Origin: Pseudonocardia sediminis | GTDB lineage: Bacteria > Actinomycetota > Actinomycetes > Mycobacteriales > Pseudonocardiaceae | Reading direction: 5' to 3' | NCBI RefSeq assembly: GCF_004217185.1 | Contig: NZ_SHKL01000001.1 | Coordinates: forward strand, 6,012,001 to 6,076,000 | DNA length: 64,000 bases | Part shown: positions 41,661-50,014 of the stretch, piece after piece | How positions within the stretch are numbered: position 1 is the first letter of the stretch | Layout of the letters: each line of letters opens with the position of its first letter | The notes under the pieces: model-generated | Databases searched by the model: none | What the model saw: only the letters and a program-made list of their open reading frames with translations | What the model was told of the DNA's origin: nothing | Made by a program: the position numbers and the translations under genes

Positions 41661-41754
41661 GCCGCTCGATCCGCTCGGCCATCTCGCAGGTCAGCTCGCG
41701 CAGTTCTGCGAACTCGGCCCGGGGCTCCCGTGGCTGTGGTGCACTGCTGTTCAT
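41581..41754 (-). CDS. possible small Arg-rich protein, weak
   Basis: 57 codons starting MNSSAPQPREPRAEFAELRE and continuing with a helical, very Arg-rich segment. It overlaps the 3' end of the XRE gene on the other strand. It could be real because the first 35 residues look ordinary, but there is no supporting motif. Confidence 0.25.
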   Translation of the reverse strand: MNSSAPQPREPRAEFAELRELTCEMAERIERLRRRRRRDLADARWHRSVERERSRPP

Positions 41755-41852
41755 GCCGTCGACGATGGTGAATCTCGGCGGAACAAAGCAGGTCAGAACC
41801 CTGGTAGCGCAGGGCATTCGCCCGGCAGACTGGGCTCTGCGAGCGATCGGGG

Positions 41853-43235
41853 GTGGCCGTCGGCGTGGATCAGAACAGCAGCGACGAACCCTGGGGTCAT
41901 CAGCTCCGGCGCTGGCGTGACGAAGTACAGCGCTGGTCGCAGCAGGACCTCGTGGACCACGTGGTGCGGTTGGCGTTCACGACGAACGAGGAGCGCGGCA
42001 CCAAGCTCGACGTCCGGCTCGTCGGCCGCTGGGAAACCGGCTCCGTACAACGACCTCAGGCCGTCTACCGACGGCTGCTCGACCAGCTCGGCGCCCCCGT
42101 CCCGTCGGCCCGGCGAGTGCCCGCCGTCACCCGGCCTGTCGCGGATATGCCGGGTGGATGCCCTGCTCCTGCCGAGCCCGTCTCCGTAGCGTCGACACCG
42201 TCCGATCGGGACTCCGACGCCTGGGACGGTGACAGTTCAGTGCTGCGACGCGACTTCCTCCGAGCGAGCGGCTCGCTCGCGCTCTCCGGCCTCCTTGGAA
42301 GCGTGCTCGGAGACACCAGCTCGAACGCCACGACGATCGACGTCGCCACCGACCTGTCGAACCGGCTCACCAGCCTGCGCCGCCTCGACGACACCCTCGG
42401 CGGCGCTGACACCTACCGCCTCTACAACGCCGAGGCCGAACTCTCCGCGCGGATCCTCCAGGGCGGCACCGCGGGCGAGGTCGTACAGCGCGCGCTCCTG
42501 GCCGTGCACGCCGAGCAGTCGCAGCAGGCCGGCTGGGCCGCATTCGACGCCGGATGGCACGACCTGGCCCGCGAGCACTTCCGTCGCAGCCACGCCGCCG
42601 CCCTCGAGTCCGGCGACCCCGGCCTGGCTGGGAACGCACTCGCCTTCCACGCCTACCAGCTCATCGCCCTCGGCAAGCCTGCACGAACGATCTCGGAGAA
42701 GTCGGTCCAGGCCGCCGGCCAGGACGGCGTCGACCCCGGCGTCCGCGCCCTGCTCTACTCCCGCGCCGCCTGGACATTCGCCCTCGACGGCGACGCCGAC
42801 ACCACCGCCCGCTGCCTCGGCCTCGCTGAGGAGGCCCACGCCGTCGCCGAAGCCCGCACCCCGGACTACGCCGCGTGGATCGACGCAGACGAGCTGGCCA
42901 TCATGACCGGCCGCTGCTGGTCCGAACTCCGCCGACCGCTCCGCGCCGTCCCCGTCCTGGAGAGCGCGCTGGGTCGGTACAGCGACGCGCACGCCCGCGA
43001 CAAGGCGCTCTACTCCTCGTGGCTGGCGCAGAGCTACGCCGACGCCGGGGAGGTCGAGCAGGCCGCCGAGACGATCACGGCCAGCCTGCGGGTGATGGGC
43101 AACGTGGCCTCGGTGCGACCGCGGCAGCGGCTCGCCGAGGTCGCCGCGCGGCTCGGGCAGCACCACGGCGACGTCCCAGCCGTGCGGGAGCTACTTCGCG
43201 GTGACGCGCTCCACCCACTCGACGTACGCCACTGA
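41853..43235 (+). CDS. XRE/TPR-type regulator
   Basis: 460 aa. N-terminal DNA-binding-like region (WGHQLRRWRDEVQRWSQQDLV, GRWETGSVQRP) followed by a linker and, from about residue 150, repeated helical hairpins typical of tetratricopeptide arrays (AGWAAFDAGWHDLAREHFRRS; AAWTFALDGDADTTARCL). A segment LRRDFLRASGSLALSGLLG resembles a twin-arginine-like element seen in this actinobacterial family. It probably responds to a peptide or small ligand. GTG start. Confidence 0.7.
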   Translation: MAVGVDQNSSDEPWGHQLRRWRDEVQRWSQQDLVDHVVRLAFTTNEERGTKLDVRLVGRWETGSVQRPQAVYRRLLDQLGAPVPSARRVPAVTRPVADMPGGCPAPAEPVSVASTPSDRDSDAWDGDSSVLRRDFLRASGSLALSGLLGSVLGDTSSNATTIDVATDLSNRLTSLRRLDDTLGGADTYRLYNAEAELSARILQGGTAGEVVQRALLAVHAEQSQQAGWAAFDAGWHDLAREHFRRSHAAALESGDPGLAGNALAFHAYQLIALGKPARTISEKSVQAAGQDGVDPGVRALLYSRAAWTFALDGDADTTARCLGLAEEAHAVAEARTPDYAAWIDADELAIMTGRCWSELRRPLRAVPVLESALGRYSDAHARDKALYSSWLAQSYADAGEVEQAAETITASLRVMGNVASVRPRQRLAEVAARLGQHHGDVPAVRELLRGDALHPLDVRH

Positions 43236-43511
43236 CGCACGAGCGATCGGTACCGCCGTCACCTCGGGGTTCTGCCACTTGTGGTGCTCGATGAGGTGCG
43301 CCTCCAGTTCGTCGTAGCGAGCGGCGGTGGTCTTGAACGAGACCACCCACTCCTCGCCCTCGCCGAACTCACCGGCATGCCAGAAGACCGAACCAACCGG
43401 CCCTGCAACTTGACTACCTGCCGCCAGGCCAGACGAAATCACCGAACGCGCAAGAACAATTGCGGCGGCGCGGCTGGGTACCGCCGTCGAGACGGACAAG
43501 AGATCGGCCAT
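43191..43511 (-). CDS. cutA: CutA-like divalent-ion tolerance protein
   Basis: 106 aa. STAVPSRAAAIVLARSVISS at the N-terminus, GEGEEWVVSFKTTAARYDEL in the middle and HHKWQNPEVTAVPI near the end follow the CutA1 trimeric ferredoxin-like fold, with the usual cysteine block changed. The 3' end overlaps that of the TPR regulator by 45 bases. Start could also be the ATG at 43523. Confidence 0.65.
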   Translation of the reverse strand: MADLLSVSTAVPSRAAAIVLARSVISSGLAAGSQVAGPVGSVFWHAGEFGEGEEWVVSFKTTAARYDELEAHLIEHHKWQNPEVTAVPIARASVAYVEWVERVTAK

Positions 43512-43538
43512 GCCCGACAGCATAGGCGACGACTGGAA

Positions 43539-44495
43539 CTACTGACTTCGACCGTTGGCCTTGTCCTTCTCTGCGATCTCGTACACACGAACCAAGAGCA
43601 GTTCCTCGAAGGTGGGGTCCGCCAGGAGTGGTTGCAAATCTGGATCTGACTGCATATGCAACTTCAAGACACCCAACATCTGACCGAGACTCATGCGATC
43701 ACGACGCCCGAGCTTTCCGCCGATAACGCTGTTGATTGCCTTATCCGTAGGACGCCCCGGTCGCAGCTCGCGCCCATAGCGCGAGACAATCTCCGCTAGC
43801 AGCTGAGCCGACGATGCAGATCCACGCGGCGGAAGCGAGGTGTCGATGTGCTGAAACCACCACACCTGCTTACCATTTAGATCAATCTTGCCACTACGGA
43901 AGCTGGACGCCACCAGCGATTCCACCGGTTTACGTCCACCTGACAGAACGATTGGAGTCCCGCTCGACCGGAACAGCTTGGGCGAGAGCGCATCCCCTTG
44001 ATGCAGGGCGAACGTGTACCCACTCGGAAGGTAGTCCACCAGTGAGATCAATCCGGCGTGGGCGCTAACGTCGCAGTACGCGACGCCTTGAAGCCAATCC
44101 GCGACATTCAATGACTCAGTCACTAGCCGCTTCATGTAGCGATCCGGCATCAGCACTCGAGATGCGAATTCGTTTGCCTCCCGCTCCCGCACACCAAGCG
44201 CAGAGTACGCAGAATTATCGATGTGGCACGACTCAAGCGACTCCGTATGCCATGGAATCGAAATATGACCCCACTCATGGGCCGCCGTGAATCGCTTACG
44301 TCTCGACGGCTGGTTCATGCGCAGAAACGCCCGTGGACGCCCCGGGTGGGACAGACCCAGAACAAGACCATCTACCGACTGTTCCCAGACCAAGTGCTCT
44401 ACATCCGCGACACCTTCAAGGAGTGCGAGAACATCCACAGGAGGTGTAAGATCGTACCGCTCAACGAGCGTGTCAGCCAACTTCCGGGAACTCAT
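43539..44495 (-). CDS. ImmA/IrrE-family metallopeptidase
   Basis: 318 aa. The zinc motif HEWGH (in FTAAHEWGHISIP, about residue 73) and downstream Glu in REREANEFASRVLMP define the ImmA/IrrE peptidase domain. The C-terminal 170 residues form a second, unassigned domain. Family members cleave repressors or antitoxins. It overlaps the upstream 119-aa gene by 23 bases and is third gene behind a colicin-E3-like ribonuclease. Base composition is lower in GC than the rest of the island. Confidence 0.8.
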   Translation of the reverse strand: MSSRKLADTLVERYDLTPPVDVLALLEGVADVEHLVWEQSVDGLVLGLSHPGRPRAFLRMNQPSRRKRFTAAHEWGHISIPWHTESLESCHIDNSAYSALGVREREANEFASRVLMPDRYMKRLVTESLNVADWLQGVAYCDVSAHAGLISLVDYLPSGYTFALHQGDALSPKLFRSSGTPIVLSGGRKPVESLVASSFRSGKIDLNGKQVWWFQHIDTSLPPRGSASSAQLLAEIVSRYGRELRPGRPTDKAINSVIGGKLGRRDRMSLGQMLGVLKLHMQSDPDLQPLLADPTFEELLLVRVYEIAEKDKANGRSQ

Positions 44496-44832
44496 CCGAA
44501 CCGATTCGCCCCGTCTGCTTTAGCCAAGCAAATAGACTTAGTGCTTCCTTGTCACTAGTGGCCCTTGCCGCCAGTGCATAGCTCGCCGCTGACTGCATAT
44601 CTGCGATAGGTCGACCCTGATACCTTGCTGCGACGATTGTCCTTAGAGAACTCGGGCGCTCAGCCCACAATTGATATTCGAAGCGACTCAACCCAAGGAA
44701 GTCATGCAGCTCCAAGGGATTCCCCCTCGGTGCGCCATCAGCTTCATGCCAGACATCGACCCAGTCATCAATGTCGTCAAGCAGCGCTGCGCCAGCGAGG
44801 CAGGCGTCGATGAAAGTCTGCGCCTCAGACAT
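44473..44832 (-). CDS. 119-aa protein, candidate antitoxin/immunity partner
   Basis: Acidic N-terminus (IDACLAGAALLDDIDDWVDVW), a central LHDFLGLSRFEYQLWAE segment resembling a short helix-turn-helix, and a helical tail. GGAGGAGG precedes the ATG, the best ribosome-binding site of the trio. It overlaps the ribonuclease gene by eight bases and ImmA/IrrE by 23, so the three are co-translated. Acting as immunity or antitoxin protein is inference from position, acidity and size. Confidence 0.65.
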   Translation of the reverse strand: MSEAQTFIDACLAGAALLDDIDDWVDVWHEADGAPRGNPLELHDFLGLSRFEYQLWAERPSSLRTIVAARYQGRPIADMQSAASYALAARATSDKEALSLFAWLKQTGRIGSDEFPEVG

Positions 44833-45112
44833 CGATCCTCCTCCCAGGAACTGGCGGACCTATCATCGCACCTGTGAAGGCGTCAAGTACACCCAGGTGG
44901 CGCCCTCGCTTGTTAAAGAGTTCGATGTGCCCGTGCTGGCGGTCCCAGGTGTAGAGCCGTGGTTCGTCCCTGGAGCGCCAGCGCTGACTTCCGTGCACGA
45001 ATCCGAGGTACTCGACATCGCCACTCTTGAGATAGCAGCCTTCGGGTATCGGCACGGGTGACGGAGGCGGCCAGTCATCTGGGCGCAATCCGTGCGATAC
45101 CTCATCTGGCAC
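44825..45112 (-). CDS. colicin-E3-like cytotoxic ribonuclease
   Basis: 95 aa. The C-terminal 50 residues, PRLYTWDRQHGHIEL then GRHLGVLD and PVPGRRIDV, align with the catalytic domain of colicin E3 (YEWDSQHGELE, HLGSFD, PKRNI), which cuts 16S rRNA in the decoding site. Asp57, His60 and Glu64 match the catalytic Asp/His/Glu spacing, and Arg91/92 the C-terminal Arg. There are no translocation or receptor domains, so it acts inside the producing cell or is delivered by an unknown route. Starts at a GTG without a strong ribosome-binding site, which would keep expression low. Confidence 0.75.
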   Translation of the reverse strand: MPDEVSHGLRPDDWPPPSPVPIPEGCYLKSGDVEYLGFVHGSQRWRSRDEPRLYTWDRQHGHIELFNKRGRHLGVLDAFTGAMIGPPVPGRRIDV

Positions 45113-45136
45113 GGGCGCAGTCTACGAGTGGCGGTT

Positions 45137-46450
45137 TCAGACCCGCCTCACCCGGTCGCCCTCTGCGCCGCCACGATCAGGGCGCGGCCTCGTTGCAGAG
45201 GGTCGCCTCGGCATCCGGCTGGCGAGCCCTCCAGCGGCCCGCTGGTCGGCCTCGGAGATCCACGCCGAGTAGACCCGCAGGGTCGTCACCCCACCCCCAC
45301 CGTGCCCCAGGCGGCCGGCGACGGTGCGGATGTCCACCCCCGCCGCGATCAGCTCCGTCGCCGAGTAGTGCCGCAGCTTGTGCAGCGTCGTCTCGATCCC
45401 CAGCCGCCGCGCGAGGCGCTCGTACCGCTGCGTCACCGTGTCCGGCTTCAGGAACTCCGACCCGTCCGGGCTCGACGAGAAGACGAACCCGTCTGCCCGC
45501 AGCTCGACGCCCAACGCGGCGGCGACCCGTTGCTGCTCGGCGCGGTGTTCCCGGAGCATCTCGACCGTCTCCGCGTCGAGCGCGATCCGGCGCTGCTGGT
45601 GCGTCTTGAGGTCCGCCAGCTCGGGCCGCCCGTCGGCGCCCTTCCGCACGGCCTCCCGGATCCACACGACGGCGCGGTCCGCGTCGTCGATCTCCAGCAG
45701 GTGCCAGCGCAGCGCGCAAAGCTCGCCGCGCCGCATCCCCGTCGTCGTGATCAGCCACAGGAGGGCACCCCACGCCGGGTCTTTGTCCCACGCCTCGGTG
45801 AGGATGCGCGCCGCCTGGGCGGGCGTCGGCGGCCGCGGGTTCGGCGGTTTCGCCGCCGGCGGCTCGCCCTCGGCGATCGGGTTGACCGCGACCCACCGCC
45901 AGCGGACGGCCCGACGGAACGCACCGGACAGCACGTAGTGCACCGCCCGCACCGCGGACACGCCGAGCGGCCGGCACCGGTGCGGCCGGCACCGGTCGTC
46001 GCACTCGTGGTCGCCGTCGGTCCGGTGGTCGACCCCGCCGCGGCCCGTACAGTGCTTCCGGCACCGGCGCAGCTCGGCGTAGAGCGAGTCCAGGATCTCC
46101 GCGTCGACCTGCCCGACGGCGACGCGGCCGATCAGCGGGCCGATGTGGTTGCGGGCGAGGCCCTCGTAGTACCGCAGGGTGTTCGGCGAGCCGTCGAACT
46201 GCGCGAGGTAGCGCTCCAGCAGCTCCGCGACGGTCGCGCGGGTCCTCGGATTCCGGCGCTCGGCGACCTCGGCGACGAGCCGGGCCCGGACCGCTTCCGC
46301 TTCCCGCTCGGCGTTGCGGCCGGCCGGGACCTGCTCGGTCAGGTAGTGCCGACGACCGGTGACCGGATCGATGCCGGCGTACACCCGGACCCGCAGCGCG
46401 CCGCTCGGTAGCGTCTCAACGCTGCCCTTCGCCCGTCTGTTCGACGCCAT
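45137..46450 (-). CDS. int: tyrosine site-specific integrase
   Basis: 437 aa. An N-terminal Arm-binding-like segment (GVDPVTGRR-type, here AGIDPVTGRRHYLTEQ), a core-binding helix domain with an inserted Cys/His-rich stretch (RRCRKHCTGRGG, HECDDRCRPHRC, about residues 125-160), and the catalytic domain TGMRRGELCALRW (Arg), HKLRHYSATEL (His-x-x-Arg) and LGHGGGGVTTLRVYSAW (His/Tyr). The Cys/His insert may be a zinc finger. It lies 91 bases from the tRNA-Thr target. Confidence 0.9.
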   Translation of the reverse strand: MASNRRAKGSVETLPSGALRVRVYAGIDPVTGRRHYLTEQVPAGRNAEREAEAVRARLVAEVAERRNPRTRATVAELLERYLAQFDGSPNTLRYYEGLARNHIGPLIGRVAVGQVDAEILDSLYAELRRCRKHCTGRGGVDHRTDGDHECDDRCRPHRCRPLGVSAVRAVHYVLSGAFRRAVRWRWVAVNPIAEGEPPAAKPPNPRPPTPAQAARILTEAWDKDPAWGALLWLITTTGMRRGELCALRWHLLEIDDADRAVVWIREAVRKGADGRPELADLKTHQQRRIALDAETVEMLREHRAEQQRVAAALGVELRADGFVFSSSPDGSEFLKPDTVTQRYERLARRLGIETTLHKLRHYSATELIAAGVDIRTVAGRLGHGGGGVTTLRVYSAWISEADQRAAGGLASRMPRRPSATRPRPDRGGAEGDRVRRV

Positions 46451-46540
46451 GAGACGAGCGTAAGTCTCACTCGCACCATGATTGATGCCACGAAGTCTGT
46501 CTTGTCGATCAAGAGAACGAGCGAACACACTGGTCGGACG

Positions 46541-46587
46541 TGGAGCCGGAGGTCGGGATCGAACCGACGACCTACCGCTTACAAGGC
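46541..46587. repeat. attR: attachment site within tRNA-Thr
   Basis: 47 bases identical to the copy at 17531-17577, covering the tRNA 3' end, T arm, variable loop and most of the anticodon stem-loop. The integrase-proximal end of the island. Confidence 0.85.
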
Positions 46588-46615
46588 GGTTGCTCTACCA
46601 CTGAGCTACACCGGC
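46541..46615 (-). tRNA. tRNA-Thr (anticodon TGT)
   Basis: Read leftward: acceptor GCCGGTG, D arm GCTC-AGTGGTAGA-GCA, anticodon loop CTTGTAA with anticodon TGT, T arm GTCGG-TTCGATC-CCGAC, acceptor 3' strand CTCCGGC, then T and CCA. One mismatch (T-T) occurs in the acceptor stem. The CCA end is encoded. The integrated element keeps the gene intact by restoring its 3' half. Confidence 0.9.
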
Positions 46616-46653
46616 GGGTGTCACCGACGAGGACGCCGGCGCGTACAGACTAG

Positions 46654-46932
46654 TCAGCTCCGCAGGAGAGCGAGGACGCTCCCCGCGACCATCACGACCA
46701 CGAACCCCGCCCCACCCACGACGATCAGGGCTCGGGTCGAGGCCGGGACCGTCCCGGTCGTCGCCACCGAACCGGCCGCGAGCATGTTCCCCACCCCGAG
46801 AAGTGCCACCAGCAGGCCACCCAGGAAGTTCGCACTCACGATCAACGCCGCGGCCGCGAGAAGGACGACGATCCCGGTCAGGCGCAGTCTCCGGGCGCGC
46901 TTGCGCCACGGGACGGGGCGCGTGGCTGTCAT
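46654..46932 (-). CDS. small membrane protein
   Basis: 92 aa. Basic N-terminus (RPVPWRKRARRLRLTG) and three hydrophobic helices separated by short turns. No known family. First chromosomal gene right of the island, divergent from thrE. Confidence 0.6.
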   Translation of the reverse strand: MTATRPVPWRKRARRLRLTGIVVLLAAAALIVSANFLGGLLVALLGVGNMLAAGSVATTGTVPASTRALIVVGGAGFVVVMVAGSVLALLRS

Positions 46933-47068
46933 CGCGCGACGGTAGCGGAGTGGGTGCGGTGCCCACGGCGGTGTGAGACCCGCCCGTCCCCGCACGCCGC
47001 GACGGAGCCGGGTCCTAGCCTGGACGCGGCGCACGCGACCACCGTCGCGGAGCGCCGGAGAGAAGGGG

Positions 47069-48514
47069 GTGGTCCGTACCGTGGCCGACGAGTCGCACCC
47101 GGCCGACCGGTTCAGCCGGCGGTTGCGCGGGGCGCTGCGACGGGACGCGAAACGCCTGCTCACGCCCGGGCCCTCCACCGTCCCGATGCTCATGCTGGGG
47201 CCTCAGGTCCCGGACGACGCGCAGGTCCAGCAGGTGCTCGACCTCTGCATGCGGGTCGGGGAGATCCAGCTCTCCAGCGGCGAGAGCGTGGACGAGGTCA
47301 CCGCGACGATGCTGCGGCTGGCCAACGCTGCCGGGCTGCCCGCCGTCGACGTCGACATCACGTTCACCTCGATCACGATGTGCTGCCACCGCGGCAACGC
47401 CGCACAGCCGGTGACGTCGATGCGGCTGGTCCGCTACCGCGCGCTCGACCTCTCGCGCCTGGCCGTGACCGACCGGATCGTCGCCGACCTCGAGGCCGGC
47501 AAGCTCGACGTGCGCGCGGCGTCGGCGAGGGTCTCCGACGTCGTCAACGCCCGTCACCCCTACCCGCGGTGGGTCGCCACGTTCGGCTGGGCCGGGCTGG
47601 CCGCGTCGATCGCCCTGCTGCTCGGTGGCGGCGCGATCACGGCGGCCGCGGCGTTCGTGACGACGGCGGTGATCGACCGGATCGGGCGGCTGCTGAACCG
47701 GTGGGGGCTGGCCGCGTTCTTCCAGCAGACGATCGGCGGACTGCTCGTCACGGTGTCGACGATCGGCCTGATCTCGCTCGACTTCTTCCCGGCCGGCACC
47801 CGGCCGTCCTACATCGTGGCCGCAGGGATCACGGTGCTGCTGTCCGGGCTCAGCGTGGTCTCGACCGTGCAGGACGCGCTGACCAGCTACTACCTGACGT
47901 CGGCGGCGCGGATCGTGGAGATCGCGCTGCTGTCGGCGGGGCTGCTGACCGGCGTCGTCGTCGGCCTGAAGTTCGGCTTCGCGGTCGGGGTGAGCATCGA
48001 GGTCTCCGGTGACCTGCCGTCGAGCGCCGCGCGGTTCAGCCTGTCGACGCTGGCCGGTGCGACGTCGGCGATGTTCTACGCGCTCGCCGGCTACTCGCCG
48101 CTGCGCTCGCTGCCGGTGGCGGGCATCGTCGGCGCCGCGAGCTGGGCTGTCTTCGGCGCGCTGAGCCAGTTCACCGACCTGGGACCGATCACCTCGACCG
48201 GGATCGCGGCGCTCGTGGTGGGTCTCGCCGCCGGTGTGCTGCGCCGGGGCGGGAACACCCCGCCGATGGTGATCACGCTGGCCGGCGTCACGCCGCTGCT
48301 GCCCGGTCTGGCCGCCTACCGCGGCTTCTACCAGCTGGCCGTCGAGGGCGTGGCCGAAGGACTCGTGACGGTCACCCTCGCCCTGGCCACCGGTCTCGCG
48401 CTGGCCGCGGGGGTTGCGTTGGGGGAGTTCGTGACCCGTCCGCGGCGGGCACCTCAGGAGAGACCGACCGATACCACGGCCGAGACCCCGGCCCCCGCCG
48501 CCGAATCACAGTAG
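47069..48514 (+). CDS. thrE: ThrE-type threonine/serine exporter
   Basis: 481 aa. The N-terminal soluble part contains ESVDEVTATMLRLANAAGL and VDVDITFTSI, the DUF1212 signature, followed by about ten membrane helices (DUF3815-like second half). It exports threonine and serine with proton antiport in Corynebacterium. GTG at 47069 follows GGAGAG; a GTG at 47081 is also possible. Confidence 0.85.
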   Translation: MVRTVADESHPADRFSRRLRGALRRDAKRLLTPGPSTVPMLMLGPQVPDDAQVQQVLDLCMRVGEIQLSSGESVDEVTATMLRLANAAGLPAVDVDITFTSITMCCHRGNAAQPVTSMRLVRYRALDLSRLAVTDRIVADLEAGKLDVRAASARVSDVVNARHPYPRWVATFGWAGLAASIALLLGGGAITAAAAFVTTAVIDRIGRLLNRWGLAAFFQQTIGGLLVTVSTIGLISLDFFPAGTRPSYIVAAGITVLLSGLSVVSTVQDALTSYYLTSAARIVEIALLSAGLLTGVVVGLKFGFAVGVSIEVSGDLPSSAARFSLSTLAGATSAMFYALAGYSPLRSLPVAGIVGAASWAVFGALSQFTDLGPITSTGIAALVVGLAAGVLRRGGNTPPMVITLAGVTPLLPGLAAYRGFYQLAVEGVAEGLVTVTLALATGLALAAGVALGEFVTRPRRAPQERPTDTTAETPAPAAESQ

Positions 48515-48565
48515 GGTCACGGGCGCGGCTCACCGGAGCACGCCCGAGCACCCGAAGGAGGGCAT

Positions 48566-50014
48566 GTGACCAGCGGCAGTACCGAGTCCGCCCCGGAGAA
48601 CACCCCGTCCGACCTGGTGGTGGTGGCCAACCGCCTCCCCGTCGACCTGGAGACCCTCGAGGACGGCGGCACCCGCTGGAAGCGCAGCCCCGGAGGCCTG
48701 GTCACGGCGCTGGAACCGACGCTGCGGGCCCGCGAGGGCGCCTGGGTCGGCTGGCCCGGCGTCCCGGACGTCGACGTCGACCCCTTCAGCGAGGACGGCC
48801 TCTCGCTGCACCCGGTGCGGCTGTCCGCGGAGGAGGTCACCGACTACTACGAGGGCTTCTCCAACGGCACGCTGTGGCCGCTCTACCACGACGTCGTCGC
48901 CACCCCGGCGTTCCACCGGCACTGGTGGCGGGCCTATGTGCGCGTCAACGAGCGCTTCGCCGAGGCCACCGCGGCGGTCGCCGCACAGGGCGGGACGGTT
49001 TGGGTGCAGGACTACCAGCTGCAGCTCGTGCCCGGGAAGCTGCGGGAGCTGCGGCCCGACCTCAAGATCGGGTTCTTCCTGCACATCCCGTTCCCGCCGG
49101 TCGAGCTGTTCCGCCAGCTCCCGTGGCGGACGCGGATCATGGAAGGCCTGCTCGGCGCGGACCTGGTCGGGTTCCACACCGACGGCGGCGTGCGGAACTT
49201 CCACTGGCTGGCCACCGAGCTGGCCGGGGCCACCCCGGACCGCGACCCGGAGATCGTCCACGTCGGCGACCGGCCGGTGCGGCTCGGCGCGTTCCCGATC
49301 TCGATCGACTCCTCGACGCTGGACACGCTCGCCCGCACCGACACCGTCGTGAAACGGGCCGCGGAGATCCGCACCGAGCTCGGGAACCCGTGCCGGATCA
49401 TCCTCGGCGTCGACCGGCTCGACTACACCAAGGGCATCGACGTCCGGCTGCGCGCCTACCACGAGCTGCTGGAGGAGGAGCGGATCTCCGTCGACGACGC
49501 CGTGGTGATCCAGCTGGCCACCCCCAGCCGCGAGCGCGTCGACCACTACCGCCAGATGCGCGACGACATCGAGCTCTCGGTCGGGCGGATCAACGGCGAG
49601 TACGCCCGCGTCGGGCACCCGGCCGTGCACTACCTGCACCAGTCGCTGCCCCGCGAGGAACTGGCCGCGTTCTACCTCGCCGCCGACGTCATGCTCGTCA
49701 CCCCGCTGCGCGACGGCATGAACCTCGTCGCCAAGGAGTACGTCGCGTGCCGCCCGGACGAGCGCGGGGTGCTCGTGCTCAGCGAGTTCGCCGGAGCCGC
49801 CAACGAGCTGACCAGCGCGCTGCTGGTGAACCCGCACGACACCGACGGGGTCAAGGAGGCGCTGTACGCGGCGCTGACCATGAACGACGAGGAGGCCGGC
49901 AAGCGGATGCGCACGCTGCGCCGCCAGGTCCTCGACCACGACGTGGACCGCTGGGCCCGCTCCTTCCTCGAGGCGCTGGGGGTCGACGTCCCGGACGAGC
50001 AGGGGCAGGCGTGA
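48566..50014 (+). CDS. otsA: trehalose-6-phosphate synthase
   Basis: 482 aa, GT20 family. It joins UDP- or GDP-glucose and glucose-6-phosphate. Motifs: VVVANRLPVD at the N-terminus, WVQDYQLQLVP (the usual H changed to Q at QDYQ versus HDYH), GFFLHIPFPP, ILGVDRLDYTKGI and LRDGMNLVAKEYVA with EFAGAA. GTG start behind GAAGGAGGG. Overlaps otsB by four bases. Confidence 0.92.
   Translation: MTSGSTESAPENTPSDLVVVANRLPVDLETLEDGGTRWKRSPGGLVTALEPTLRAREGAWVGWPGVPDVDVDPFSEDGLSLHPVRLSAEEVTDYYEGFSNGTLWPLYHDVVATPAFHRHWWRAYVRVNERFAEATAAVAAQGGTVWVQDYQLQLVPGKLRELRPDLKIGFFLHIPFPPVELFRQLPWRTRIMEGLLGADLVGFHTDGGVRNFHWLATELAGATPDRDPEIVHVGDRPVRLGAFPISIDSSTLDTLARTDTVVKRAAEIRTELGNPCRIILGVDRLDYTKGIDVRLRAYHELLEEERISVDDAVVIQLATPSRERVDHYRQMRDDIELSVGRINGEYARVGHPAVHYLHQSLPREELAAFYLAADVMLVTPLRDGMNLVAKEYVACRPDERGVLVLSEFAGAANELTSALLVNPHDTDGVKEALYAALTMNDEEAGKRMRTLRRQVLDHDVDRWARSFLEALGVDVPDEQGQA

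Larger units (their letters stand above)
17531..46587. mobile_element. 29-kb integrated mobilizable island in tRNA-Thr
   Basis: The 47 bases at 17531-17577 recur exactly at 46541-46587, where they form the 3' part of an intact tRNA-Thr gene. A tyrosine integrase, an excisionase-like gene, a MobF relaxase and a VirD4-type coupling protein lie between. This is the structure of an element integrated at a tRNA 3' end. No VirB4/TraB-type channel ATPase and no replication initiator were found, so mobilisation by a helper is the simpler reading. The left half carries metabolic, fluoride and respiratory cargo. Confidence 0.85.

Noticed and set aside
44825..45112. RelE/HigB-type toxin
   Set aside because: The WDxQHGxxE and HLGxxD pattern with the C-terminal Arg matches colicin E3, not the RelE fold.
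48874..49980. Overlapping frame running through otsA
   Set aside because: It is an alternate-frame shadow of otsA; only its part from 50011 (otsB) has HAD motifs.
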